From positions 2,736,663 to 2,800,662 of the forward strand of contig LS997567.1 of the NCBI GenBank assembly GCA_000469685.2: a stretch of DNA of 64,000 bases. Direction: 5' to 3'. This DNA comes from Haemonchus contortus. Its lineage: Eukaryota; Nematoda; Chromadorea; Rhabditida; Trichostrongylidae. Positions 37,901 to 48,199 of the stretch are shown piece by piece. The notes under the pieces are model-generated. The model saw only the letters and a list, made by a program, of their open reading frames with translations, was not told the origin of the DNA and did not search any database. Positions within the stretch are counted from its first letter, which is position 1. Each line of letters begins with the position of its first letter. Both the position numbers and the translations under genes were made by a program.

Positions 37901-38540
37901 TGGAATACCTGGAACTTCTGGAAAGTTGATTTGGAAAATAAATTTTGTTCCGGGTCAGCGTGCTATGAGGAAATCATTTCACTTTATCCCACGCTTTCGG
38001 ATGAGATGTGCCACCTCTAGTCCCATATGATCCTCCACGAAGAATGAGTCGCAAGAGCAAAATTCACCTCGATCACAAGTAGTGCTTGATATGAAAGCCA
38101 GAAACACAGGCATTGGTTCTGAGCTGGAAAAAAATTTCATTGTTGAAAAGAGATGCCTTTTTCAAATGAACGGAGGCTATTTAGTAGCAGTTGAGCTTCA
38201 GGAATTTCTTAACGCTGGTCGTTTCCTAGCATGAAGCTCAAGCTCTGGGTGATATTGAATTTTGTTGGATTTTCCCTATTATTTGGAAAATTAATGGTGA
38301 CTGAGCCTACAGGCAATTGAAAAGGCTCTGAAACACTAAATTGTTAAGTACAAAATGCAGCCCATAATTTCACAAAGCCCAGGGATATTATTAGTGGTAT
38401 CGAAGCAGGACTTGGTTCTGAACAAGAGTTATAACCGAGAACACCATCGGCTGATGAACGAAAACATTCAAAATTGTCTCAAAGTACGTTAGTCATTATC
38501 ACTTTTAATATAAGCCGTGCTTTGGATTTCCATTCAAACC

Positions 38541-38760
38541 CGTAAGACTGCGCTGAATGCATATGTAGCCTATACAATTAATTACAGTGGCCAGCCAATG
38601 TGAAAGTCAATGCTTCCATCATCCCAGACGTTCTGGTCTTAATCAACCGACCCGGGGGACATGAAGGTCTAGTTAGCCTGTGTGAATATCGATACGTGAT
38701 TCGGTCCTCCAACTATACGTGTATGATAGTGCCCCATATGTCGCTACACTACCTCATCCC
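38541..38760 (-). repeat. tRNA-derived SINE, degraded copy C
   Basis: Blocks CAGTGGCCAGCC, CCCAGACG-TCTG, AATCAACCGACCC and a decayed tRNA-like head occur in the same order as in the copy at 61.35-61.66 kb, with many substitutions. The tail end is truncated. Confidence 0.6.
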
Positions 38761-39322
38761 ATGCCAGTATAAGGACCCTGAAATTTCAGAGAATTTTCAA
38801 GGAAATATCGTATAGTCCCAAATATAAACAATGCACACAATGTTTTCCAACCTAAAGAAATGGACAGCTCTGTCTCCGAAAATATGTGCGTTCCTTTGTA
38901 TCACCTCAAATAAGAGCCGTTTGTAGGAGGAGTTCTGCTAGTGATTACTCAGAGTTAAACTCTGAACACCCTGGACACGTAGGAGCTATTCCCTATCTCA
39001 TTCCTGAACATAGTAGAAAAAACTTTTTGAAATTGTCTGAAACTGGAATTCAATGGTAAGAAGTAATTTAAGCTAATTTATAACGGTCTCTCTAAAAAGA
39101 CTTTTAGCGTGAATCAGTCTCATTTCTGGGATGAGCCAAGCACTGAATTTTCATTCTTAACTGTAAGGGTGCGTATTATGCATGTGTAACTTCGATTTTA
39201 CAACAAAGTGGAGGTATTATCACAGTATAGAAACATACCAACTCTAGCTGAGGTGTTCTACTTTCGGACCACCCAGGTACTAAAGGTGTACCGGGTCAAT
39301 ACAATGTGCTGTGTAATTATCT

Positions 39323-39368
39323 GTTGCCGAGTGACATACGGCGCTCTATAACTCACCGCTATTTATGG
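39323..39368 (+). promoter_or_regulatory. U6 promoter: PSE-like and TATA-like elements
   Basis: GTTGCCGAGTGACATACGG lies at about -67 to -49 and TATTTATGG at about -30 relative to the U6 start. The spacing fits a type 3 RNA polymerase III promoter, and both blocks are conserved upstream of the broken U6 copy. Confidence 0.6.
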
Positions 39369-39389
39369 AACGGCCTCAACCTTTAAATC

Positions 39390-39493
39390 GTTCATTCCTG
39401 AACATATACTAAAATTGGAACAATACAGAGAAGATTAGCATGGCCCCTGCGCAAGGATGACACGCAAATTCGTGAAGCGTTCCAAAATTTTTT
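39390..39493 (+). ncRNA. U6 spliceosomal snRNA
   Basis: About 104 nt, essentially matching the nematode U6 sequence. The 5' stem-loop is GTTCATTCCTGAAC. It is followed by ATATACTAAAATTGGAAC, the ACAGAGA box, GATTAGCATGGCCCCTGC, AAGGATGACACGCAAATTCG and GTGAAGCGTTCC. A T run ends it, as expected of a Pol III transcript. U6 forms the catalytic core of the spliceosome with U2. No substitutions are seen in the ACAGAGA box or in the AGC triad region, and the upstream promoter elements are in place. This reads as a functional gene. Confidence 0.95.
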
Positions 39494-40102
39494 GTGTTTT
39501 TCAGTACGGAAATGGAACGAGTTGAAGATCGTCGATCGAATCGAATGGAATCGCAAAGGGAATCTGGAAATGCGAAGATAGAGATCGTGAGTTACTGCGG
39601 TCGAGCTCCATTATTGACTATGTAGGAAGGTTGGAAACTGGTAACCAATCTATTATATTTAGCTACTGAATTCCAGTCAAATACCTGGGTACTACATATG
39701 GGACTCGGAACGCGGGAATGGTCTCAATCAAACTCCAAAGAAGCGGGGCTCTCATCTTCCGCTTAAAAAGATTCATTTACACTACTTCTATAAATTATTA
39801 GGGGAAAACTGTTCGCCACCGCCCTTGTGGAGATATGAACTGCGCCCGAGATATGAACATTGAGATATTTGGGCGAAACAAGTGCGCTAGGAATAGATCT
39901 TGCTGAAAAGCTGCTTGGCGCTGATGAATGTAACCAGTTCACCACAAAGGAATTTTTCCTCATTTTCCCCTATTTTCACGGCTAGCCCAGCTTCACATCC
40001 TTGAGAAGCGCACCATCATTGTTAGGCCCAGCCTCATGAACCTCATTCGAAAAGAGGAAAGCAACACACAACAAATGCTTCTAACAATGCGTTTCACCCT
40101 GC

Positions 40103-40414
40103 ATGAAAACCAAGTCAGCTCCGACATCCGCGTATAAAGATCGGTTTGTTTATTTCGTGAATACGAAAAGTATTTTAGTTCACACTCCTCTGCCTTATAG
40201 GTCTGTTATGGCTGAACCGCTTAGTTGGTCCATTTTTCGATCAAATCGTCCTCAAGGGTCTAGAAGCACTTCGAAGTTTCTGATCCACGCTTACTCAACT
40301 AACCACTCAAACGCGTCAGGTCAGTTGGAACAACTCACCAAAAACTTGAAGCCAGAGCATTCTAGCCAAGTAACCAACTCTGCTGCTCCACCACCGTTGA
40401 CGTCAACCGCTTGA
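40103..40414 (+). CDS. Possible small ORF, unknown function
   Basis: 103 codons from ATG to TGA. Alternatively, a CTGCCTTATAG acceptor at about 40200 followed by an ATG at 40208 gives a 68-residue product beginning MAEPLSWSIFRSNRPQG and ending TNSAAPPPLTSTA. Composition is coding-like and Ser/Thr/Asn-rich, with no domain or signal peptide. A strong donor (CTTAG/gtaaga) occurs downstream at about 40459, but no frame stays open to it, so it would lie in an untranslated region. Treat as tentative. Confidence 0.25.
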   Translation: MKTKSAPTSAYKDRFVYFVNTKSILVHTPLPYRSVMAEPLSWSIFRSNRPQGSRSTSKFLIHAYSTNHSNASGQLEQLTKNLKPEHSSQVTNSAAPPPLTSTA

Positions 40415-40995
40415 CATGAGCATCAGGGGACAATTGAGACACCCTTGATGGTCCTTAGGTAAGAGTTACGCCATGATGTGGAGCCCACACAAAGGAATGT
40501 ATGGTAGGAGTTCAATTGTTACGGCTAAGCACTAATTTCAGTTGCTCAGCTTTGAACTACATAAAGGAAAAGGTTTTAATTCCCAGTGGAGGGACACGGT
40601 AGCCGCCACGCTACCACTACCGCTTGCCGTGGGAATTCAGGAAGAAGAACCGCCACCCGAATTCGGGCGCTTCGCTCCCAGTATCTTTTTGAAACCGAGG
40701 TCAATGAAGAAAATATTTTATTTCTGTGTCAAACGCAGACAATGTCGGGAAAATTCTGTTACGAATAAACCAGAAAATACAACAAACAATATAAAATTTC
40801 AACAGTATTACAATTTTTTTGCTTTGGTTTTACAGAGAAGAGCAAGACGGTATACGACGGAGATCACAGTCCAGGTAGAGAACAAGGAGATACCAACCCA
40901 ATGTCCACCTGACCACGATTCGAGGTAGGCGAGTTGCGACCAAACTTGAGCAGAAAGTATGCAGAGACAACACTGAAATTATTATGAACATAGTT

Positions 40996-41001
40996 TTTAT
41001 T
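40996..41001 (-). terminator. Polyadenylation signal AATAAA
   Basis: AATAAA on the minus strand, 12 bases past the stop codon of the multi-pass membrane protein gene. Confidence 0.65.
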
Positions 41002-41012
41002 TGTAAAGAAAA

Positions 41013-44000
41013 TTACTGTGCTCTTTCGCTCAAAAAAAAACGCACGACAACTCGTCCGTCAATGGCAACCATTCGATCGTCCTTGTCTTCCCAGTGAAGC
41101 GCATGAGTGGCCACAGCATATGAAGTGACGAAAAGCGCTCCCATAATTCGTCCACATAGTTCGTGAGACTCGTCCAATGGTACCGTAACCTGAAGAAACA
41201 TGTGCATAATTTTTGTTAACTGCTCTGGTAAATTATCCAGTCAGACAAGGAGTTCATTAGAAGAATTGTCCATGAGCTTACCTGTCTATGCAGAAGCCAT
41301 TTCGGAAACGTCAACCAAGCCACTCCAATACATATGGAAGCAATGGCATCTAACTGGTAAAGGCAGTTACCCAGTCTATTGTCAACTTGCAAGGTCGTGC
41401 CTGAAACCGCCTCGTGAACTGAAAATATATTTCAAAAATGACAACTACAACTATAGGTCAGTATTTGTTGATAACAATGGTATCTTGGTTACTTGATAAA
41501 ACAGAAGTGCTTCAATGAAGCCACGCAGTCGCGTTGCGTCGTAATTAACTCATTACCGGGATAGCAGCGGATGTGTATCGATCTATCATGCGTTGCGGCG
41601 CGACACGCTCGCTTCCATGCCATTCCTTTTCGTTATGGATGAGCTTTGTCTCTTTCGAAATTAATTTTCATAATGTTCGTCCGAATGCGGGGTAATGTTA
41701 AGTGCAGCTCCCACAGCAAGCCCTAGACTCAAATCCTGTGGAGAATTTTCTTGAAAATCAGGACCTTTTGCCATACCTCACCCTCCGATGAACTTAGCAG
41801 ATGCCCAACTTCCTTTTTAATATAGTAAACCTTTCTCGAACGTTATTTCACATAACTGTTGGCTGTCCTTTGAAGAACGGGGTTCTCTTATCTCATTTTC
41901 GAACCGCCTGAGCGGGGTCCTCGCATTCGGTCTTGTTCTTTGACATCTACTTACACAGTTATAGATTTATAATAAGATCGGCCACGATCAGGGGTATTGA
42001 ACCGTGGTAGACCCATTCTCCACCAATTAGAATTTGTCTTGTAGTATTGTAGAAAAATTACATTGGAAATTCTGTTTCAGAATCACAAGAAAAACAATCA
42101 CTCACCTACGTGCCAACCTGAAGCAAGTAGTAGTGCAGCATTGAAGAAGAGTCCAGCAAAAAGGAAATTCTTCGCGAGTTCGAGATACTAAAAGAAGAAA
42201 TTTCAAAGTAGCAATGCAACGGCAAGAGTCTAGCACACTAGCAAGGGCGCGCGCGGTCACGCCACCGCAGTCTGATTGATCGATAAGTGACCGAGCTCTT
42301 AACAGCCGTAACCGCGTACGCCTTCCAGAGTTTCGGGTGAAATTCGAAATTGAACTTCGAAAGCACAATTTCAGTCAAAAACTGGACATACCGCTGGTTC
42401 GATCAACTTAGGCGTCATGGAACGGCATTGGAACACCAACATGAGACAAATTATGGCCGGCTGAATATAAAATAAAATATAAAATAAACATAAATATTGT
42501 TCTATTGTGAAGTGCTGTCTACTGATAGTAGCGTGCAACATAAAAACAAAAAATAACAAGTAAATAACTTACGACAATACGCAGTATAAAGCATACTGTA
42601 TGAGCAGTTGAACTGGCATTTCGAAAACGGTACGACACAAAAGCACCAGCCAGAAGCTGACCTCCAACACATCGGACCAAATGCCAGTGAACACCGTCCG
42701 ACTGTCGTTTCTGAAAAGAACCGAATCAGAACTGTTACTTAATTGTAAGCATTCTATTAATACTGTGTTATTATGTGTTCTATTGACGAGAAGTCCATCA
42801 TTTCCTTCAATTTCGCTTTTGGGTATGATTGTGGTCCCTTCATGTTTCTGTTTCTTTGGGATAAGCCATGCTCTCGCACTACTTGTAGGGTTTGCGATTC
42901 ATTTTGATGAGTACATGGCCCGTACCGATGGTTTGTGGGAATATAGTTGATACTCAATCAGTTTTCTAAATTTTCCACTGATTCCCTAGTTTTACCCTGG
43001 AAACCCGATACCGGAAAGAGTAAAGACTTCTCTGTTCCATGCAATATTTATTCATGTGATCGTGAGTATCTAAAAGGCGCCCCGTTTCCGTTCTCATTTC
43101 AGAATGACAAATGAAGTGCTAGGACACTAAAGAGTCGTGAGAGGTAAGAAAAAGATTGATGAAGATGTCAGGTAATTTGATCAGTGACAGGGAATAACTT
43201 GTGAATGGTAACCAGTTATTCAATTGGTGGCGATTATTCGAATACGTGCGGTCAAACTGGATAGGGTTGGATTGCGGTGACAAACAGGATACGTGGAAAA
43301 TAGCAACTACATTAGGAGAACAATAGAGGATCTAAAATGAAAGTCAATAAACAACCATTAACAATAGCTTCAGGAAGTTTAATAGTAAAAAGGTTCAGGT
43401 TAGGGTGGGTGGGGATTGTCAAAGAAAGGCAGGTACGCTGGAGCTAAAAGGAGGGGAAGACGGTCCGGAAGAAGTAGATTTTCGATAAGAATCAAGACAG
43501 GGAAGAAAGTGAACGCCGAAAAAAATGTGTTGAAGAAATAGATGGAGAGACAGCCAGATGATGAGGTTTAGCTGTGAGCCAGGTCAGTATGAAGCTGGAT
43601 AGTTGAATGAGTAACTTCAACCAGAGTAGGTGGGAAAGGGCTGGCAGATTCAGGGAATACAAGCAGACAGACAGACAGGTTGGATGGCTAACTAGCTGGC
43701 TAGCTGGATGACTAGCGCTTGGCTCCGGCTGGTTAGCGGTTGGCTGCTGGCTGCTAGCGGTTGGCTGCTGGCTGCCTGGCGGTTAGCTGCTGGCTGCCTG
43801 GCGATTGGCTGCTGGCTGGCTGGCGATTGGCTGCTGGCTGACTGGCTGCTAGCTGCCTGGCTGCTTGGCGGTTAGCTGACAGATTGTCAAACAACCAGAC
43901 AAATGAGAGACATTAGGTTCAAATTGAACAAGCGATCAGAAGAAAAAAATCAGGTGAATGCTCATGGAAGTAATGGTAAATGAGAGTAATGCGGTAGACA

Positions 44001-46199
44001 AAGTAATGCAGGAAGAAGTTGATGACATGAGACCGGATCATTATGGAAAAAAGAGAACTTTGATGCCATCGATGTCTGATCAGCCAACAAATTGATGCAC
44101 TAAAGCAAAAGTTAGTTCTGACTGTTTTAGTTAATTGATTAATGAGTAGCCAAACTTTGAGCGTTTCACCTGAGTCAAGGGGCCCGATTTATCTGCACTT
44201 CTTCGGCAAGTCACGGAAAACCGTTTCGGACTACTTGATTCCTTTGGAATTTCTAGATTTTCATGAAGGAATGGAAATACTGGCTTCTACATAGTCTACA
44301 ATACCTACACGATCTACAGAGTTCATCAAAAACCTTCAACTCTGACCACACTTTTGAGATGAAGCCGAATGTATGGAGCACCCAAAGAGGTATCCTTCCA
44401 CGCTGAACGCCCCAGACATGCCTAACTCTAGCTAGACTGCCTAGGATTACTCGCTTCCTTATAAAAATACTAGTTGCGGTTTTATAGTAGGTATCGGTTG
44501 ACCTAGAGACCTTTAGATGTGATCTCGAGAGGCTGATATCTGTCATCTAATCATCGACGATCTAAATGCTCAAAAACGATGAGTATGATTGATAGCAAGG
44601 AAAATTAGAAGGCCCTCAACGATATGACACGCCAAAGAAATCTGAGATCAAGATTCCAGGAATTTTTTTACTTATTTAGGGCTTCGAAGAGTAGGGCTTC
44701 CAAAAACTGTAGTAAAGGTTACCCTTGCATAGTGGAATCTACCTTGGAAAGAGTCCCATTTGGTCAGATGGCCCTATTTCTGAACATGGTTGGGTTGATG
44801 GTGCTCAACAATCATATTGATTCCTGTTATATACATCCTCTTCATCGACCTCCCATCCCCATCCCTTCATTCCCGTCGATGCCGTTTTGGAAGTCGGACA
44901 CGAGATCTTGGCAGGCATGAGATATGTGACAGACCAAAGGAATCTGAGAATGAGATTCCTAGAATTCTTTTTCATCCTTCAGAGACTATCTTCGGAAGTA
45001 AAGCTCTTAAAAAAATCTGCCACAGGTTACCGTAAATTACCCTTGTATAGCAGAATCTACCCTGAAGGGATTCCCATTTGGTCAATTTGCTACAATTGTT
45101 AACCTTCTTGGGGTTGATAGCTACAATGACTTTCCTATGCTTGATCGGTCATATATCTGCTTTTTTACCTATCTCCCATCTTTTCCTTCCCGTCGTGCCG
45201 TCTTGGGAGGGGGGCGCGAGGTACTTGTTGTCCTGGAAAGTTCAGGGACCGAAACTAGCTGGGAACCTATCTTGCTCGTAACAGATAGGTAGAGAAAAGG
45301 TATACATGGAGGAAACGATCCTAGAGGAAGTCGCACTCGCTCGGTTTGGAAGGCTCGGTTTGGAAGGAGAAGGTCGACAGAGCCGCACTCGCCCTGATGC
45401 CGAGTTTGGCCTCGGCTCCCCCTAAATCAGTGAGTACGCCACCGAGTAGGAAGCGTAATCAGAACATAAAAGAAACGTGACTAAAGTACACCCAAAGTAG
45501 TAATTTATCATCACAGATAGTATTGGGGTCAGCCAAAGTGTGAGCCAGTCGTCGTTGACCTTATTCGGATGACTGAGTCTTGTGAGGGCCGCTATCGCTG
45601 AACCCCGTGAGAAAAACGTTGAAACGATGAAACCGTTTTTTCCTCTTCGTTCGGGCTAACTTACAAAAACGGTGACCCATTGGAAGGACTGGTCGTACCT
45701 AGTTAATATAGCAGACGAAGAGGAGTAACAAGTAGTGTTTCTGTAACTGGTAACGGTAGATTGCCCTCACCCTCTATTGAACTTGATACGGTCGAAAATG
45801 ACACCCAAAGTTTTCCGCCATCGATCAGGATTTACGATGCACTAACCGCAGAATCGATCTATTCAATGTACGGCAATGACCTTTCCCTTACAACCGCAAA
45901 TGAATGAATCAGAATTAGGGCGCCGGGTTCGGGAAGGCCATCTTTGATACAACCGCCGATCCTCGATAGATGGCTGAAGTGGGACTTCCTCAGATAGAAT
46001 GAATCCCGTCAGAAAGAGGATACGAGAAAAAAGAGGGGCACAAATTTACCCCAAATAAAAAATCCGACTCGATGACCGTGTATAAAAAATAAAGACGACT
46101 TACAAATATGAAATCGGCGACAAAGTGAGGGCTGAAGAAGAGGATGAGGCCGACGACCGTGGAGCAGACCGCGTCGAGGGTCAGCACCCGACCGCGCAT
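41013..46199 (-). CDS. Small multi-pass membrane protein, unnamed
   Basis: Five exons join in phase 0: 46199-46104, 42710-42573, 42460-42392, 42187-42110, 41189-41013, giving 185 aa. About four to five hydrophobic segments are visible: TVVGLILFFSPHFVADFIF, VGGQLLAGAFVSYRF with TVCFILRIV, AIICLMLVFQ, NFLFAGLFFNAALLLASGW and IMGALFVTSYAVATHAL. The C-terminus is polar (WEDKDDRM...SERAQ). Exon and phase consistency plus an AATAAA 12 bases past the stop make the gene convincing, but I do not recognise the family. The frame is open upstream of the chosen ATG, so an earlier start (MRRASHSAT at 46226, or 46565) cannot be excluded; MRGRV at 46199 was chosen because the upstream part looks like GC-rich 5' flank. 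The first intron is 3.4 kb and filled with repeats. Confidence 0.75.
43663..43885 (+). repeat. Minisatellite of GGCTGCTGGCTG-type units
   Basis: Imperfect tandem repeats of 8-24 bp built from TTGGCTGCTGGCTG, GCCTGGCGGTTAG and related words, preceded by a GACA run (GACAGACAGACAG). It lies in the first intron of the multi-pass membrane gene. The nested word structure suggests growth by slippage and unequal exchange. Confidence 0.85.
44624..45240 (+). repeat. Two-unit diverged tandem duplication (about 305 bp)
   Basis: The unit at 44624-44925 recurs at 44929-45240 in the same order and orientation. Shared blocks are GACACGCCAAAGAAATCTGAG / GACAGACCAAAGGAATCTGAG, ATTCCAGGAATT / ATTCCTAGAATT, GTTACCCTTGCATAG / AATTACCCTTGTATAG, and CCCATTTGGTCA in both. 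Many substitutions and small indels separate the units. No coding frame is kept in common. Confidence 0.7.
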
Positions 46200-46226
46200 T
46201 GTGGCCGAATGAGACGCGCGGCGCAT

Positions 46227-47812
46227 GGCGAATGAACGACGAAAACAGCGACCGGCATGGGCGAGCGATGGCGACGGGGCGATTGCAAGCGGCCCCCCAA
46301 TCTGGGCTCTCGCCTTATCGCCCTCGATCGCCCTCACATCCAGAACTGAACACATGTGCCGATTACTGGTTACAACTAGTCCGACCACTGTCACCATGAA
46401 AGTCTTACGATTGAACACAACATTGCACATATCTGAATGAAAACGTGAACTTGTGGTCCACTCGTCCGATTTGAGAGCTAGGGGTGTGGTGCAGTAGGAA
46501 CGAAATTGTCGCGTCGCGGCGAGAGAGACGCCACGCGCGAAGGAATGCAGCAGAATGCGCAGCAAATGAGAAATACAGGAACACTAGGATTAACAGTAGA
46601 ATCATGCCAAAAGTGATTATCGCATAGCGACTGAGCTGTGTAAAGAACGCTAGAACGGCAATAAAGAGGCAACAAGTCTGCGACAGCCGCGTGCGACGAA
46701 TCGATTACACAAAACCGTTCCTACTGCCCGTCTCCCGAGACTTAGTACTCCCCAGTTCAGAACTATTCCAACATGAGTTCATCCAGCAAAAGCTAAGCAT
46801 CACGAAGGAACATCAATCTCTTTTGTGACAGAGTACCCTTAGTGGCGAAGTACCCTCAGGGGTTCGGACGCGTGCAGGCGCGATACGGCTGATCACACGA
46901 GCCGAGCGATAAGCAGATTGCATCAAGTAACTTTTTTTGCCCAAGGTAACTTTTTTTCGTTCATCTATCATCGATCATAGTCCAATCGTTTTTCATCGCA
47001 GCACGGCTACTTTGCAAAAACCCCGTTTCATTGTCACATCGCAAGGTTAGCAGGTCATTTATCCATTCCGTGTAGCCTTTCAAGCTGACTTCTTACTGCC
47101 ATTATAAGTCTGAAGAAGCTTCGACATACTGGTAATGTGTGAAACGTCACATTCCTTCTCCCATTGCCCATTCAGCCTAAGAGTGTTTGGTCAGAAATGA
47201 AATGTTTTCATCGAAACTGGTTCTTCCTACCGTTACGCCATCATATTGGGTAACGAGATCACGTTCAGGTGATAGACCGTAAAAAAGGACCTTTGGAAGG
47301 TGCACTATAAATACAGCAAAAATAGAAAACACACTCACCAAAATTAAATATAGAACATAATCAACAACTACTCACATTTACAGTTACTACAGCAATCTCA
47401 AAGAAGGATCAAGATATAGAATAGGAAAGATAGAGAAAATAAAGAAGGAGAAGATAACAGTAGAAGCATGCCTGAAGGGTGAAGGTTATGAGATGAGAAT
47501 GTTGACCATTATTTACAGAACCCTACCATTACTGCCAGTTTCGAAAAAAATTCATATCACGAGTAGCCCTTTTTTCAAGACCATCGTCACAAGCTACGTC
47601 GGTACACAAGAGCGGGAGACAGAAGACAGGTGCAGAAGTTCCGACCGGCATGCCGAGCAGCGAGGCAACTAGCAAAGAAATGCGGCGCGTTGGGCGCGGA
47701 TCGGAAATAATCTACACAGTTTCATACGAATCGGGATAAACTTTCGATGAAAACACTCCTTGACCTTCAGCACATCTATAAACTGTCGCAAGTTTTGACC
47801 CGCTATCAATAA
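46227..47812. other. GC-rich upstream flank, then spacer
   Basis: 46.2-46.6 kb is GC- and CpG-rich and may hold the promoter and 5' UTR of the minus-strand membrane gene. A decayed hammerhead-like word pattern lies at 47107-47151. No other gene seen. Confidence 0.4.
47107..47151 (+). ncRNA. Decayed hammerhead-like motif
   Basis: CTGAAGA is followed after 24 bases by GAAACGTC on the plus strand, the same core words and ACGT as the motif at 12.2 kb. The middle segment pairs only weakly (ACAT with ATGT) and stem I is imperfect, so if related it is a decayed Penelope-type end. Confidence 0.25.
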
Positions 47813-48031
47813 TTGTTGCCTCCTACATGCCGTCCGTCTTGCCGAATTCAAGGGCGCAAAGAAATTTCAACAATTCACCCACCTAGGCTTGTGTATAAAA
47901 ATCTTATAATCAGAGATGCGCTGGACGAGATTTCCGATCGCCTACTCCCAGACGCTTCGACGCAGGTCTACAAATGGGAGAAACACTTGAAGGAAGCTAC
48001 TGGTATTAACGGAGAAGACCAAGATCTCTGA
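47813..48031 (+). CDS. Possible 3'-terminal exon, unknown gene
   Basis: The frame is open for 72 codons and ends RDALDEISDRLLPDAS, QVYKWEKHLKEATG, INGEDQDL, TGA. An acceptor (ATAATCAG) at 47913 would make 47914-48031 the last exon. The segment is acidic and helical in character and looks coding, but I found no upstream exon and no family. It faces the crumbs gene tail to tail: its stop codon is about 28 bases from the crumbs polyadenylation hexamer. Confidence 0.3.
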   Translation: MLPPTCRPSCRIQGRKEISTIHPPRLVYKNLIIRDALDEISDRLLPDASTQVYKWEKHLKEATGINGEDQDL

Positions 48032-48058
48032 CATTTCACATTTTCAAGTGAAGATATA

Positions 48059-48064
48059 TTTATT
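48059..48064 (-). terminator. Polyadenylation signal of crumbs gene
   Basis: AATAAA on the minus strand, 136 bases past the TAG of the crumbs orthologue. Confidence 0.55.
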
Positions 48065-48199
48065 TTACATGTATCTATACAATTCAAATACTACCCGTAT
48101 TTTGAGTAGGAAGACAATGGAGCATATGACAACATAACGGCTATAAAGCACATACATATATATAACAATGTATAACAAGTTCAATATAATGCTAGATAT

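Larger units (their letters stand above)
39500..41012. other. Spacer with possible small exon(s)
   Basis: Downstream flank of U6, then mixed sequence. Besides the open frame noted at 40103-40414, a segment from about 40842 follows a TTTTACAG acceptor and is open for about 30 codons in one frame, but I could not join the two in one reading frame. Confidence 0.3.

Noticed and set aside
43663..43885. CRISPR-like repeat array
   Set aside because: Units vary in length, have no unique spacers, and the host is a eukaryote; it is a minisatellite.
46200..46565. N-terminal extension of the multi-pass membrane protein to a 191-codon frame
   Set aside because: The added part reads like GC-rich 5' flank without a targeting signal I trust; kept only as an alternative start.
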